Below are positions 35,107 to 43,128 of a stretch of 64,000 nucleotides of DNA, in pieces (within the stretch, counting starts at the first letter, position 1; each line of letters begins with the position of its first letter). The stretch comes from Pasteurellaceae bacterium. Its GTDB lineage: Bacteria; Pseudomonadota; Gammaproteobacteria; Enterobacterales; Pasteurellaceae. Made by a program: the position numbers and the translations under genes. Under the pieces are notes generated by a model. That model saw only the letters and a list, made by a program, of their open reading frames with translations. It was not told the DNA's origin and ran no database searches. The DNA lies in assembly GCA_900756155.1 (NCBI GenBank), contig CAAEJV010000033.1, forward strand, positions 124,001 to 188,000, read 5' to 3'.

Positions 35107-36492
35107 ATGCAAACTCAACAAACCTTTCTCTCTAAATATAAAAGTCTCATTATTCTTGCCTTAGACTTTGTCTTCATGTTGGTGTTAATCAAAATACTGC
35201 CGTTTTCCGCTCAAGAGAATCGCGGGTTAGCCTTGCTGATTTTTATTGGTATTTTATGGTTAACGGAAGCCTTTAATATTACTGTGACATCCCTTATGGT
35301 GCCTGTTGTGGCCATTGGATTAGGCTTGATTAATACACAAAAAGCGCTTGCGCCATTCTCCACCCCAATTATTTATATGTTCTTTGGGGGATTTGTGGTG
35401 GCTGCGGTGTTACAAATTCAGAATCTAGACAAGATTATTGCGAATTACATTATTCGTTTGGCGAAAGGAAATTTAAAACTTTCTATTACCTACCTTTTCA
35501 CCGCAACTACATTCCTTTCTATGTGGATTAACAACACTGCTGTGGCGGCCATGATGTTACCGCTCACGATGGGGATGTTAAAAGGTATCAATGCAGAGAA
35601 AAACCATCGGTTGTACGCCTTTGTATTATTAGGCATGGCATTTAGTGCCAGTATAGGTGGCATTGGTACCTTAGTGGGAAGTGCGCCGAATGCGATTTTG
35701 GCATCTCAAATTCAAGTGACTTTCACTGAATGGTTAGGCTACGGTTTCCCGGTGATGGTATTGCTTGTACCTTCAATGATTTTTTCTTTATGGGTGATTT
35801 TACGTCCAGACTTTTCTGTGGATTTTAATCCATCACTTGAGAAAGTCAGCTTTAATCGAAAAAATATTATTACTTTACTGATCTTTATCGGTATGGCGAT
35901 TATGTTGCTTTTCAGCTCTCTCTTAAACCCATGGATTAGTGCTTTCCTTGAATTACCGAAAAAAATCGAAAACTTCGATACGGTGATTGCGCTATGCGTT
36001 GTGATCTTTATCTGTATTTCAGGCGTGGCGACTTGGAAAGAAATTCAAGAGCGTGTTGAATGGGGCGTGCTCGTTTTATTCGGTGGTGGTTTAACACTCA
36101 GCATTGTGATGAAAGATTCAGGCGCCAGTAAGATTATGGCGGATAGCATCGTTCAGTTTGTACAAACCAAACCACTTTGGGTGCTTTGCTTTGTGATAAC
36201 CGCATTTATTATTTTCCTAACAGAATTTACATCGAATACCGCTAGCGCTGCATTGATTATGCCAATTGTGATTTCAGTGGCACAATCCATGAATTTACCA
36301 CCTATCGCTTTAGCTGCAATTATCGCTTGTGGTGCAAGTTGTGCATTTATGTTGCCAATCGCTACACCGCCAAATGCTATTGTGTTTGCAACAGGAAATG
36401 TGAAACAACTTGATATGGCGAAAGTCGGTCTGATTTTAAACCTATTCTGTATCGCCATCATCGGTAGCATGACTTATTTTGTGTGGTTGTAA
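35107..36492 (+). CDS. DASS-family (SLC13) sodium:carboxylate symporter
   Basis: A 461-residue inner-membrane carrier of the divalent anion:sodium symporter family, with about 11-12 membrane segments. The first sodium/substrate motif usually reads SNT but here is N142-N-T144 in MWINNTAVAAMMLP. The second, TEFTSNTASAALIMP near residue 375, is canonical. Likely substrates are C4-dicarboxylates such as succinate, by family. A close H. influenzae relative of the same length is known. It follows nanX, but a terminator and a separate leader hairpin intervene, so it is probably not part of that operon. Confidence 0.75.
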   Translation: MQTQQTFLSKYKSLIILALDFVFMLVLIKILPFSAQENRGLALLIFIGILWLTEAFNITVTSLMVPVVAIGLGLINTQKALAPFSTPIIYMFFGGFVVAAVLQIQNLDKIIANYIIRLAKGNLKLSITYLFTATTFLSMWINNTAVAAMMLPLTMGMLKGINAEKNHRLYAFVLLGMAFSASIGGIGTLVGSAPNAILASQIQVTFTEWLGYGFPVMVLLVPSMIFSLWVILRPDFSVDFNPSLEKVSFNRKNIITLLIFIGMAIMLLFSSLLNPWISAFLELPKKIENFDTVIALCVVIFICISGVATWKEIQERVEWGVLVLFGGGLTLSIVMKDSGASKIMADSIVQFVQTKPLWVLCFVITAFIIFLTEFTSNTASAALIMPIVISVAQSMNLPPIALAAIIACGASCAFMLPIATPPNAIVFATGNVKQLDMAKVGLILNLFCIAIIGSMTYFVWL

Positions 36493-36533
36493 ATGTGGTT
36501 AAAACTGACCGCACTTTATTAGCCTATAAAAGT

Positions 36534-36560
36534 AAACCGCACGTTGAAGTGCGGTTTATT
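36534..36560. terminator. Uptake-sequence terminator between the DASS gene and slyX
   Basis: AAACCGCAC and GTGCGGTTT with a 6-base loop lie between convergent genes; a further lone uptake word lies at 36507-36515. Confidence 0.65.
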
Positions 36561-36562
36561 GT

Positions 36563-36784
36563 TTAATAATGCGGAGGCGGTGTTTCTTCTGCTTGGCTGG
36601 CAATATTAGAAGGTTGCATATCTTTTAATTTGCCGGCGAGATAGCGGAGTTGAAGTTGAATTTTATCCATATCAAACTGTTGTTGAACTAATGCTTGGTT
36701 GAGTTCGTCTAAAAGTTGTTCTTGAAAAGCAATTTTCATTTCAAGTTCGGCGATGCGATCTTCTAAAATTTGTTGATTTTGCAT
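36563..36784 (-). CDS. slyX: SlyX family protein
   Basis: A 73-residue cytoplasmic coiled-coil protein. Heptad-like Leu/Ile spacing runs from about residue 5 to 55 (RIAELEMKIAFQEQLLDELN), followed by a Pro-rich acidic tail ending PPPHY, as in E. coli SlyX. Function is unknown; the gene is often beside slyD or fkpA. Here it is divergent from fkpA. The pair slyX-fkpA is the arrangement also found in H. influenzae. The start follows the usual context; no ribosome-binding site beyond AAATT was evident. Confidence 0.85.
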   Translation of the reverse strand: MQNQQILEDRIAELEMKIAFQEQLLDELNQALVQQQFDMDKIQLQLRYLAGKLKDMQPSNIASQAEETPPPHY

Positions 36785-36878
36785 AAAATTTCTCTAATTT
36801 TTAAAAAAATGTTGTGAATTTGGTCAATCCGATTTAACCTATTCACTATTCCGTTTCTATTATAAAGGATCAAGCAAA

Positions 36879-37601
36879 ATGTTGAAAATTCAAAAGCTTT
36901 CTCTTGCTGCACTTATGGTAAGTGCGGTCGTTTCAGGTTCTGTTTTTGCAGAAGATAAAGCAGCGCCAAGCGCAAGCGATGCGTCTTATGCTGTAGGTGC
37001 ATTAATGGGTAACCAAGTAAAAGATTTAGTGGATGCTCAAAAAGAAGTGATTCAATACGACAATGCGCGTATTTTAGATGGCTTAAAAGATGCATTAGAA
37101 GGTAAAGTTGATGTTCGTAAAGACGAAAAAATTCAACAAACCTTAGATGGTATTCAAGAGCAATTAGTGTCTGCAGCGAAAGCAAAAGTAGAACAACAAG
37201 CGAAAGCCGCAAAAGAAGAAGGCGATAAATACCGCGCTGAATTTGCGAAAAAAGATGGCGTAAAAAGCACTAAAGATGGCTTACTTTACAAAATCACTGA
37301 AGCAGGTAAAGGTGATGCGATTAAAGCAACAGATACTGTGAAAGTACATTACACTGGTAAATTACCAGATGGTAAAGTATTTGATAGCTCTGTTGAACGT
37401 GGTCAACCGGTTGAATTTAAATTAAACCAAGTGATCAAAGGTTGGACTGAAGGTCTTCAGTTAGTGAAGAAAGGCGGTAAAATCGAATTAGTGATTCCAC
37501 CTGAATTAGCTTATGGCAAACAAGGTGCAGGCGATTCAATTCCACCTGATGCAACACTTTACTTCGAAGTTGAAGTATTAGACGTTAATCCTAAAAAATA
37601 A
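36879..37601 (+). CDS. fkpA: FKBP-type periplasmic peptidyl-prolyl isomerase FkpA
   Basis: FkpA catalyses proline isomerisation and acts as a chaperone for envelope proteins. The 240-residue product has a signal peptide ending at about residue 24 (GSVFA), a helical dimerisation domain (about 30-125) and a C-terminal FKBP domain (about 138-237) with the blocks KVHYTGKLPDGKVFDSS and ELAYGKQGAG. An uptake word at 36920-36928 is in the signal peptide coding sequence (SAV). A strong terminator follows. In E. coli fkpA is in the sigma-E regulon, but no sigma-E site was found upstream here. Confidence 0.93.
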   Translation: MLKIQKLSLAALMVSAVVSGSVFAEDKAAPSASDASYAVGALMGNQVKDLVDAQKEVIQYDNARILDGLKDALEGKVDVRKDEKIQQTLDGIQEQLVSAAKAKVEQQAKAAKEEGDKYRAEFAKKDGVKSTKDGLLYKITEAGKGDAIKATDTVKVHYTGKLPDGKVFDSSVERGQPVEFKLNQVIKGWTEGLQLVKKGGKIELVIPPELAYGKQGAGDSIPPDATLYFEVEVLDVNPKK

Positions 37602-37612
37602 TCCTTAATTTA

Positions 37613-37641
37613 ACCGCACTTTGTCCAAAGTGCGGTCATTT
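37613..37641 (+). terminator. Uptake-sequence terminator after fkpA
   Basis: ACCGCACTTT and AAAGTGCGGT with a 4-base loop are followed by CATTTT, 11 bases after the stop. Confidence 0.75.
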
Positions 37642-37660
37642 TCCCTACCAGATTTGAAAA

Positions 37661-38326
37661 ATGATACTAACCGATAGACAACCTTTCACCGATGAAGATC
37701 GTACCATTCTGATTTCCTATAAAGCGGTAGTTGATGGCGTGAGCGCGTTGATTGGCGAGCATTGTGAAATCGTCTTACACTCTTTGGAAGACATTGAACA
37801 TTCTGCCATTTGTATTGCCAATGGGCATAATACCAATCGCCAAGTGGGTTCACCAATTACGGATTTAGCCCTGAAATCCTTGCGTAACATGCAAAGTGAG
37901 AGTGTGTCTAAGCCTTATTTCACGCGAGCGAAAGGTAATGTGTTGATGAAGTCTGTGACCATCGCTATTCGAAATGGCAAACAACGCATTATTGGTTTGC
38001 TCTGTATCAATATTAATTTGGATGTGCCGGTCTCTCAATTTATGCAGGCCTTTATGCCAACGCAGGAACAAAATGAAACCTCTTCCGTCAATTTTGCAAG
38101 TTCAGTGGAAGAATTGGTGGCACAAACGGTAGAAAAAACCATTGAAGAAGTGAATGCTGATCGCTCGGTTTCGAATAATAATAAGAACCGTCAGATTGTG
38201 ATTTCACTTTACGAAAAAGGCATTTTTGATATTAAAGATGCGATCAATTTAGTGGCTGATCGCCTCGCGATTTCTCGCCACACCGTGTATTTGTATATTC
38301 GTCAAATCAAACAAGAGCAAGAGTAA
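37661..38326 (+). CDS. yheO: YheO family regulator (PAS-like domain and HTH)
   Basis: A 221-residue DNA-binding protein. The N-terminal domain (about 10-120) is the YheO/PAS-like fold, with AICIANGHNTNRQVGSPITDLAL, and the C-terminal HTH (about 170-215) reads YEKGIFDIKDAINLVADRLAISRHTVYLYIRQIK. In E. coli yheO is upstream of tusDCB, and here too it overlaps the tusD start by one base, so it is transcribed with the sulfur relay genes. Ligand and targets are not known. It is related to DauR, a D-arginine regulator. Confidence 0.85.
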   Translation: MILTDRQPFTDEDRTILISYKAVVDGVSALIGEHCEIVLHSLEDIEHSAICIANGHNTNRQVGSPITDLALKSLRNMQSESVSKPYFTRAKGNVLMKSVTIAIRNGKQRIIGLLCININLDVPVSQFMQAFMPTQEQNETSSVNFASSVEELVAQTVEKTIEEVNADRSVSNNNKNRQIVISLYEKGIFDIKDAINLVADRLAISRHTVYLYIRQIKQEQE

Positions 38327-38706
38327 TGAACTATGTTCTCGCCGTGAAAAGTCCCGTTTATGGAAAACAAGGGGCTTTTCTTGCCTATCAATTCGCCCAA
38401 GTTTTACTCGAAAAAGGGCATGCTATTAGCCAAATTTTCTTTTTCCAAGACGGTGTAAGTAATGGCAATGGCTTGGTTTATCCTGCCAATAATGAATTTA
38501 ATCTCACGCAAGCTTGGCAAGCCTTGTCAGCACAGCATCATATTCCTTTGCATTTATGTGTAGCCGCTTCACAACGTCGTGGTGTGGTGGATGCACTTAC
38601 GGCAAAAGAGACAGATAAAACGAATCTTGCAGAAGGTTTTGAGATTACAGGCTTAGGCGAGTTTATGGCGATGGTATTAAAAGCGGATCGGGTGGTGACA
38701 TTATGA
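38326..38706 (+). CDS. tusD: Sulfur-relay protein TusD
   Basis: TusD takes persulfide sulfur from TusA and passes it via TusE to MnmA for 2-thiolation of tRNA wobble uridine, as part of the TusBCD complex. The 126-residue product has the conserved Cys in LCVAASQRRG (about residue 79), which carries the persulfide. It overlaps yheO by one base and tusC by four bases (ATGA), so translation is coupled. The start is supported by the overlap. Confidence 0.92.
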   Translation: MNYVLAVKSPVYGKQGAFLAYQFAQVLLEKGHAISQIFFFQDGVSNGNGLVYPANNEFNLTQAWQALSAQHHIPLHLCVAASQRRGVVDALTAKETDKTNLAEGFEITGLGEFMAMVLKADRVVTL

Positions 38707-39062
38707 AGCTTGCATTCTTATTTCGTACCGCACCGCATGGAAACGCGATTTCTCGTGAAGGTTTAGATGCTTTGCTCGCGGCAACAGCATTTTGTGATGA
38801 AGAGGAAATCGGTGTCTTTTTTATCGATGATGGCGTATTAAATTTACTCGATGGGCAAAATCCTGAGTTATTGTTACAAAAAGATTTTATTCGTACCTTT
38901 AAATTATTAGATTTATACGATATTGAACAGCGCTTTGTCTGTGCCACTTCACTCTACCAATACAATTTGCAAACAGAACAACTCATTATTTCTGCTGAAA
39001 AAATTGACCGCACTTCGCTGATCAATAAACTTAGCCAAGCAGAAAAAGTGTTTACGTTTTAA
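38703..39062 (+). CDS. tusC: Sulfur-relay protein TusC
   Basis: TusC is the second subunit of the hexameric TusBCD sulfur relay. It has 119 residues, with the family's N-terminal block RTAPHGNAISREGLDALLAA. It overlaps tusD by four bases and is followed by tusB after 8 bases. An uptake word lies in the 3' region. It has no persulfide-carrying role of its own; it is structural in the complex. Confidence 0.92.
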   Translation: MKLAFLFRTAPHGNAISREGLDALLAATAFCDEEEIGVFFIDDGVLNLLDGQNPELLLQKDFIRTFKLLDLYDIEQRFVCATSLYQYNLQTEQLIISAEKIDRTSLINKLSQAEKVFTF

Positions 39063-39070
39063 GGAATATT

Positions 39071-39358
39071 ATGCTTTATACCTTTTCTCAAGCTCATTAT
39101 TCTGAGGCAGACCTTCAACGTTATTTGACTGAAATCACTGAAAATGATGCGGTGGTTTTATGGCAAGATGGCGTATTGCTAGCGGTAAAGTATGGGGAAA
39201 TATTTACTCAATGCAAAGGGCAATATTTTGTGTTGGAGCAGGATGTTTTAGCCCGAAATTTAACCGCACTTTTGCCAGAAAACAATCAAGTGCGGTCAAT
39301 TTCATTAGCAGATTTGGTGGATTTAACTGTTCAATATTCGCCTCAAATCGCCTTATAG
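39071..39358 (+). CDS. tusB: Sulfur-relay protein TusB
   Basis: TusB is the third subunit of TusBCD. It has 95 residues, beginning MLYTFSQAHYSE, with the block DAVVLWQDGVLLAV. It contains an inverted pair of uptake words in its 3' half, which encode the sequences LTALL and VRS. Its stop overlaps the end of the convergent small membrane protein gene by six bases, so the two transcripts overlap at their 3' ends. Confidence 0.9.
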   Translation: MLYTFSQAHYSEADLQRYLTEITENDAVVLWQDGVLLAVKYGEIFTQCKGQYFVLEQDVLARNLTALLPENNQVRSISLADLVDLTVQYSPQIAL

Positions 39359-39754
39359 CGGGCGTTCTTTAGGTAACAAGAGCGGTAATACCATAACAGA
39401 ATAAAGTGCCAAACCTGCGGCCATTAAGCAGGTAATTTCTAATCCTCCTGCTCGTAACCATTCGCCAAATCCCATGTCATTAACGAGTGTGGCATAAAAG
39501 AATCCTGCCACGACTGTGTAACTAAATCCGATTAATCCTGCAATTAATGCAATAGCTTTCACATTGTAGCTTGCATAACGGTGAAATGCGGCCCAAAGCG
39601 TAATGAGAAAAGTTGGCACTGCAGCGACAATAAAGACAGAAAGCAGCGAGCCCTGAATTTGATCAGTATCATTATTCGAGAATGTTAAGGCAACAGTGCC
39701 GATAATTTGAATAATCAACGGAAAAAGAATAAATGCTTTAAGATATTTTTTCAT
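39353..39754 (-). CDS. Small membrane protein of unknown function
   Basis: A 133-residue protein with four hydrophobic segments at about residues 6-26, 35-57, 67-90 and 105-126. It has no recognisable motif. The start is an ATG with no obvious ribosome-binding site besides GGACATC. It ends inside the 3' end of tusB on the opposite strand. I do not recognise the family. It may be a conserved Haemophilus membrane protein. Confidence 0.65.
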   Translation of the reverse strand: MKKYLKAFILFPLIIQIIGTVALTFSNNDTDQIQGSLLSVFIVAAVPTFLITLWAAFHRYASYNVKAIALIAGLIGFSYTVVAGFFYATLVNDMGFGEWLRAGGLEITCLMAAGLALYSVMVLPLLLPKERPL

Positions 39755-39821
39755 GAGATGTCCAATTAATAGAAAAACGGAAGCATTGTATCAATCAAAT
39801 GAAAGACAACCAATCTTTTCT

Positions 39822-40310
39822 CTATTCGGTTTTTATTACATCCACTAATGTGGGCTGAACGATTAAGGCATAATCTTGTGTATTGAGAATAATAGAGCGT
39901 TCTAACGTACCTGCATTAAATGCTAATTCATCATAACGAGACAGTAAGCTAGGATCGGCAATTAATAACAAATCAGGATGAAAGCTAAAAGGCGGAATTG
40001 CACCAAATACACAGTCAGTTAGGGCGTCTACTTCTGCTGGACTAGCAAGCGAGGCTTTCGTGCCACCTAAATATGCCGCCACTTTGCTTAAATCAGATTG
40101 TTGATCAGCCGGCAATATCACTAATACCGCTTGTTTTACGCCATTTCCCTTTACTTTGCATACTAACGCCTTTGCACCTTGCCCTAATTCTGTACCACGA
40201 ATTTTAGCCACTTCTTCTGATTTTCCTGCTGTGGGGTGTTCAACCACACGATAGCGTGCTTGATGCTCATCTAAAAGTGCGGTCAATTTTTCAAATGTTT
40301 TGACAGACAT
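39822..40310 (-). CDS. yeaK: YbaK/ProX-type aminoacyl-tRNA deacylase YeaK
   Basis: YeaK-family proteins hydrolyse mischarged tRNAs (Ser- or Thr-bearing tRNAs) in trans. The 162-residue product has the family blocks RGTELGQGAKALVCKVKGNG (residues about 42-61) and SPAEVDALTDCVFGAIPPFS. These match YeaK rather than YbaK, which has different surroundings of the catalytic Lys. The start is the ATG of MSVKTFEK, eight bases after GGAA; a start five codons upstream is not needed. An uptake word encodes KLTALLD near its N-terminus. Confidence 0.85.
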   Translation of the reverse strand: MSVKTFEKLTALLDEHQARYRVVEHPTAGKSEEVAKIRGTELGQGAKALVCKVKGNGVKQAVLVILPADQQSDLSKVAAYLGGTKASLASPAEVDALTDCVFGAIPPFSFHPDLLLIADPSLLSRYDELAFNAGTLERSIILNTQDYALIVQPTLVDVIKTE

Positions 40311-40467
40311 GAGAGATTCCTTCAATAGCGATGTTTTTAATCAGTTTAGCAAGGATTGATGTATGTGAAAATCAAAGAAAAAAATTCATCTTTTGAGTCG
40401 TTTTTATTATGAGATAGACAAATACCTTTATGCCCCGTACTATGTTTCTTTTTCTTTGGTATCGTTT

Positions 40468-40866
40468 ATGACTCGAATTAATCTTGTTCCGCCTGAGGAG
40501 CTTTGTGATCAACATCTTTTAGCTGAACATCGTGAATTAACCCGTATTCCTAATGCCGTAGCGAAAGGTAAATATCACTTAAAAGGACAGCCTGCAGAAT
40601 ATCAATTAGGGGAAGGGCATGTGCGTTTTTTCTTTAATAAATTGGCATTTTTAAAGAAACGGTATGATGCGTTGCATGCGGAATGTAAAGCACGAGGCTT
40701 TAACGTGCAGTATATTTGGAATGAAACATTACCCGATGACCCAAGTTTATGGTTGGACTATGAGGCCACAGAGGCTGCATTACAGATTAATCGGGAACGT
40801 ATTCAGGAACGAATGCCATTAAAGGCGAGATTTACACCGCATCTTTCAAAGAGCGGTCAAAAATAA
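40468..40866 (+). CDS. Pyrimidine-dimer DNA glycosylase, T4 endonuclease V (DenV) type
   Basis: The 132-residue protein repairs UV-induced pyrimidine dimers by glycosylase and AP-lyase action. It begins MTRINLVPPEEL, so after Met removal Thr2 is the N-terminal nucleophile, as in T4 endonuclease V. The basic and acidic residues R22, E23 and R26 are also present (HRELTR). The requirement for an N-terminal Thr decides the start at 40468 rather than an upstream in-frame ATG. Family length is 138. The downstream gene is on the opposite strand. No phage genes are near. Confidence 0.85.
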   Translation: MTRINLVPPEELCDQHLLAEHRELTRIPNAVAKGKYHLKGQPAEYQLGEGHVRFFFNKLAFLKKRYDALHAECKARGFNVQYIWNETLPDDPSLWLDYEATEAALQINRERIQERMPLKARFTPHLSKSGQK

Positions 40867-40898
40867 AGGAGTTTTCACTTATGAAAGGCAGTGAGAAT

Positions 40899-40925
40899 AT
40901 AAAAAAGGTGAGCATCGCTCACCTT
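40899..40925 (-). terminator. Terminator of the siderophore-binding protein gene
   Basis: AAGGTGAGC and GCTCACCTT with a 3-base loop are followed on the minus strand by a T run, ten bases after the stop of the minus-strand gene. Confidence 0.75.
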
Positions 40926-40934
40926 ATGAATTGT

Positions 40935-42047
40935 TTAATCTTTCAATTTAATAAAAAACGTACCACTAGGTATGATAGGCAAATAGTTTTTATGGAAATC
41001 CATAAAGGTTTTTTGTGGGTCTATGTCTTCAAAAAGTTTTGGGTAAAGTGCTTTTGCCATAAATTGAGCGGCTGCTAGATCACTTAGTGAGCGAGAAGCC
41101 GTATGATAAATACCGTAAACACGGTGGTTTTTAACTGCAGGTAAATCTTGCCACCCTGCACGGGTTAAGAAACCTTTTAGGCGTTTTTGTGCATCCTGTT
41201 CATTGATGTTTATTCCCATCGCCATCATTTCATCGTTAGTTTCATGCCCCATTTCTGTGCCAGAAATCATAATCACTTCAGGTTGTGCGGCAAGAAGTTG
41301 TTCTGGATTAATTGGTCCCCAATTTTCGACAAAAGGCGCGCTTACGTTATCCCCGCCAACAGTTTCAGCAATAGCACCCCACATATTTTTACCAAAGGTA
41401 AAGCTATATTCACTAGGACCTTTATTGCCAAATTCTACATAGATTTTAGGTTTAGGTAGGTTAGCCTCTTTTACACGTTTTTGAATATCAGTAATGCCTT
41501 GAGCATATTCATCTGCAATTTTATTTGCTCGTTCTTCGGTACCTGCAAGTTGCCCAAAAATCTTTGCGCTTTGGGTGTGTCGTTCTACACTTTGAGCATT
41601 AAAATCGACAACAATAATTGGAACGCCAGCTTGTTCTAACTTTGGTAGTTCGGAACCAATAGTTTGATATTGCCATTCTGCAAGAATCAATACATCAGGT
41701 TTTAATGCCAAGGTTTTTTCGGTTGAGAAAGTTCCTGTATTTACATTACCAATATCAGCAATATTTTTGAGTTCAGGCATTTTTTCAGAAAACAATGCCC
41801 AACTTCCTGGATTAAATTTTTCCCAAAATTCACGTGAGATACCTTTAACATATTTAAAATTTTCAACACCTGTAACAGCAATGTAATCAGGATAGTAAAA
41901 GCCTAACACGGCATTTTTTACGGGCACATCAACGTTAACTTCTCGTCCTAATACATCTTTGATTGTTTTTATTTCTGCTTGAGTAGTGATACCAAAAGTC
42001 AGTAATAGAACGGCCAAAATTAAACGAATTGTTGATTTTTTTTGCAT
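40935..42047 (-). CDS. Orphan iron-complex (FecB/BtuF class) substrate-binding protein
   Basis: A 370-residue periplasmic protein with a signal peptide (about residues 1-24, ending TTQA). The fold pattern is that of class III binding proteins, with a long connecting helix. Blocks such as VKNAVLGFYYPDYIAVTG, ETVGGDNVSAPF and GWQDLPAVKNHRVYGI are typical. The likely ligand is an iron-siderophore or other metal complex. A Fur-like box lies upstream. No permease or ATPase gene is adjacent, so it must work with a transporter encoded elsewhere or be a receptor. The identity of the ligand is unknown. Confidence 0.75.
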   Translation of the reverse strand: MQKKSTIRLILAVLLLTFGITTQAEIKTIKDVLGREVNVDVPVKNAVLGFYYPDYIAVTGVENFKYVKGISREFWEKFNPGSWALFSEKMPELKNIADIGNVNTGTFSTEKTLALKPDVLILAEWQYQTIGSELPKLEQAGVPIIVVDFNAQSVERHTQSAKIFGQLAGTEERANKIADEYAQGITDIQKRVKEANLPKPKIYVEFGNKGPSEYSFTFGKNMWGAIAETVGGDNVSAPFVENWGPINPEQLLAAQPEVIMISGTEMGHETNDEMMAMGININEQDAQKRLKGFLTRAGWQDLPAVKNHRVYGIYHTASRSLSDLAAAQFMAKALYPKLFEDIDPQKTFMDFHKNYLPIIPSGTFFIKLKD

Positions 42048-42084
42048 ATAAACTCCTGTCTGAATAAAACATCAGAATATTGCC

Positions 42085-42103
42085 ATAAATAAGAATTATT
42101 ATC
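42085..42103 (-). promoter_or_regulatory. Fur-box candidate
   Basis: On the minus strand, GATAATAATTCTTATTTAT matches the 19-base Fur consensus at 12 positions. It lies about 38 bases upstream of the iron-complex binding protein start. Confidence 0.5.
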
Positions 42104-42223
42104 AAATTTAGATGTTATAAAGTGATAATACAAGAAATGCTGTTGAAGGGTAAAATAGGCATATATCTAGAAAAAACATATTTCGCATTTAAAATTGGAA
42201 GTGCGGTCAAAACTTAGTAAGTT

Positions 42224-42260
42224 TTCACTTCTCCTTGAGTTGGACTAAAGGAGAAGTGAA
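42224..42260 (-). terminator. Terminator after the amino-acid ABC operon
   Basis: TTCACTTCTCCTT and AAGGAGAAGTGAA form a perfect 13-bp stem with an 11-base loop, ten bases after the stop. The trailing T tract is weak. Confidence 0.55.
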
Positions 42261-42270
42261 TGTGGGAGAA

Positions 42271-43128
42271 TTATTTATATTCAACCACGATATCGCTTTC
42301 GCTGACGGTATCACCATAAACTGGCAATAAAGTTTTTTCGTAAGCTTGTTTTAAACGCCCATCTTTGCCTAGAGTTTGGATTTCGTTATTTAACCAATTT
42401 AACAATTCAGGTGCATCTTTGCGAACAGCTGGTGCAATAACATCTTGATCACCAAAGTTTTTTACGCCCACGGTATAACCTGGATTTTGTTTTGCCCAAG
42501 CGAATAAGAAGGTATTGTCATTAGATAATGCATCACCACGACCATCACGTAAGGCTTCAAAGGTTTCTGTATTTTGTTCGAATTTCAATAACTTCACATC
42601 TGGATAGTTTTTGGTGAAGAAAATATCAGCAGTAGTACCCTTATCTACGATTAAAGTTTTGCCTTTTAATTGTTCAAGGTCAGTAATCACAGAACCATCT
42701 TTTGAAACGACACCGAGTGCCACTTTCATATATGGATTAGCAAAATCCACCACTTCTTTACGTGTTGGCGTCACTGTAAAGTTGGCGAGAATGATATCAA
42801 CTTTCTTAGAAAGTAAGTATTCTGCACGGTTTGCGGCATCTACTAAAACAAATTCCACTTTGTTTTCATCACCTAATAAATCTTTACCGATCGCTTTACC
42901 AATTTCAACATCAAAGCCTTGGCTTTTGCCTTGTGCATCAACATAACCAAATGGTGGTTTATCGCTAAATACACCAATGCGTACTTTGCCATCTTTTTGT
43001 ATTTGCTCAAGGCTTGAAACTGTTTTTGCCCCGTCTTTAGCTGGTTCTTTGTCATTACACGCGGTTAAGCCAAATGCTAAGGTGGCAGTAGCTAAAAGTG
43101 CGGTCAATGTTTTAAATGTTTTCTTCAT
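42271..43128 (-). CDS. Polar amino-acid ABC transporter substrate-binding lipoprotein
   Basis: The 285-residue product is a family 3 (SBP_bac_3) binding protein. A lipoprotein signal peptide ends LTAC, with lipidated Cys24. The blocks VRIGVFSDKPPFGYVDAQGK, GFDVEIGKAIGKDL and ANFTVTPTRKEVVDFANPYM are family features, as in the PEB1-type Asp/Glu proteins. Its gene is the last of a four-gene operon and overlaps the ATPase gene by 17 bases. The start follows GAGGGA. Specificity (Asp, Glu, Gln or Cys) is not certain. An uptake word is in the signal peptide region. Confidence 0.82.
   Translation of the reverse strand: MKKTFKTLTALLATATLAFGLTACNDKEPAKDGAKTVSSLEQIQKDGKVRIGVFSDKPPFGYVDAQGKSQGFDVEIGKAIGKDLLGDENKVEFVLVDAANRAEYLLSKKVDIILANFTVTPTRKEVVDFANPYMKVALGVVSKDGSVITDLEQLKGKTLIVDKGTTADIFFTKNYPDVKLLKFEQNTETFEALRDGRGDALSNDNTFLFAWAKQNPGYTVGVKNFGDQDVIAPAVRKDAPELLNWLNNEIQTLGKDGRLKQAYEKTLLPVYGDTVSESDIVVEYK

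Noticed and set aside
36785..36878. Sigma-E or sigma-70 promoter for fkpA
   Set aside because: No spacing-correct match was found; a weak TTAACC/TATTAT pair would put the transcript start inside the ribosome-binding site.
39822..40310. YbaK (Cys-tRNA-Pro deacylase) as the name
   Set aside because: The blocks RGTELGQGAKALVCKVKG and SPAEVDALTDCVFGAIPP match the YeaK type instead.
40881..41078. A plus-strand 65-codon frame preceded by AAGGAG
   Set aside because: It runs through the terminator hairpin and antisense to the 3' end of the iron-complex binding protein gene; its sequence has no family likeness and it is probably chance.
42124..42180. A second Fur-like AT-rich stretch upstream of the iron-complex binding protein
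   Set aside because: The match to the consensus was no better than expected for AT-rich DNA.
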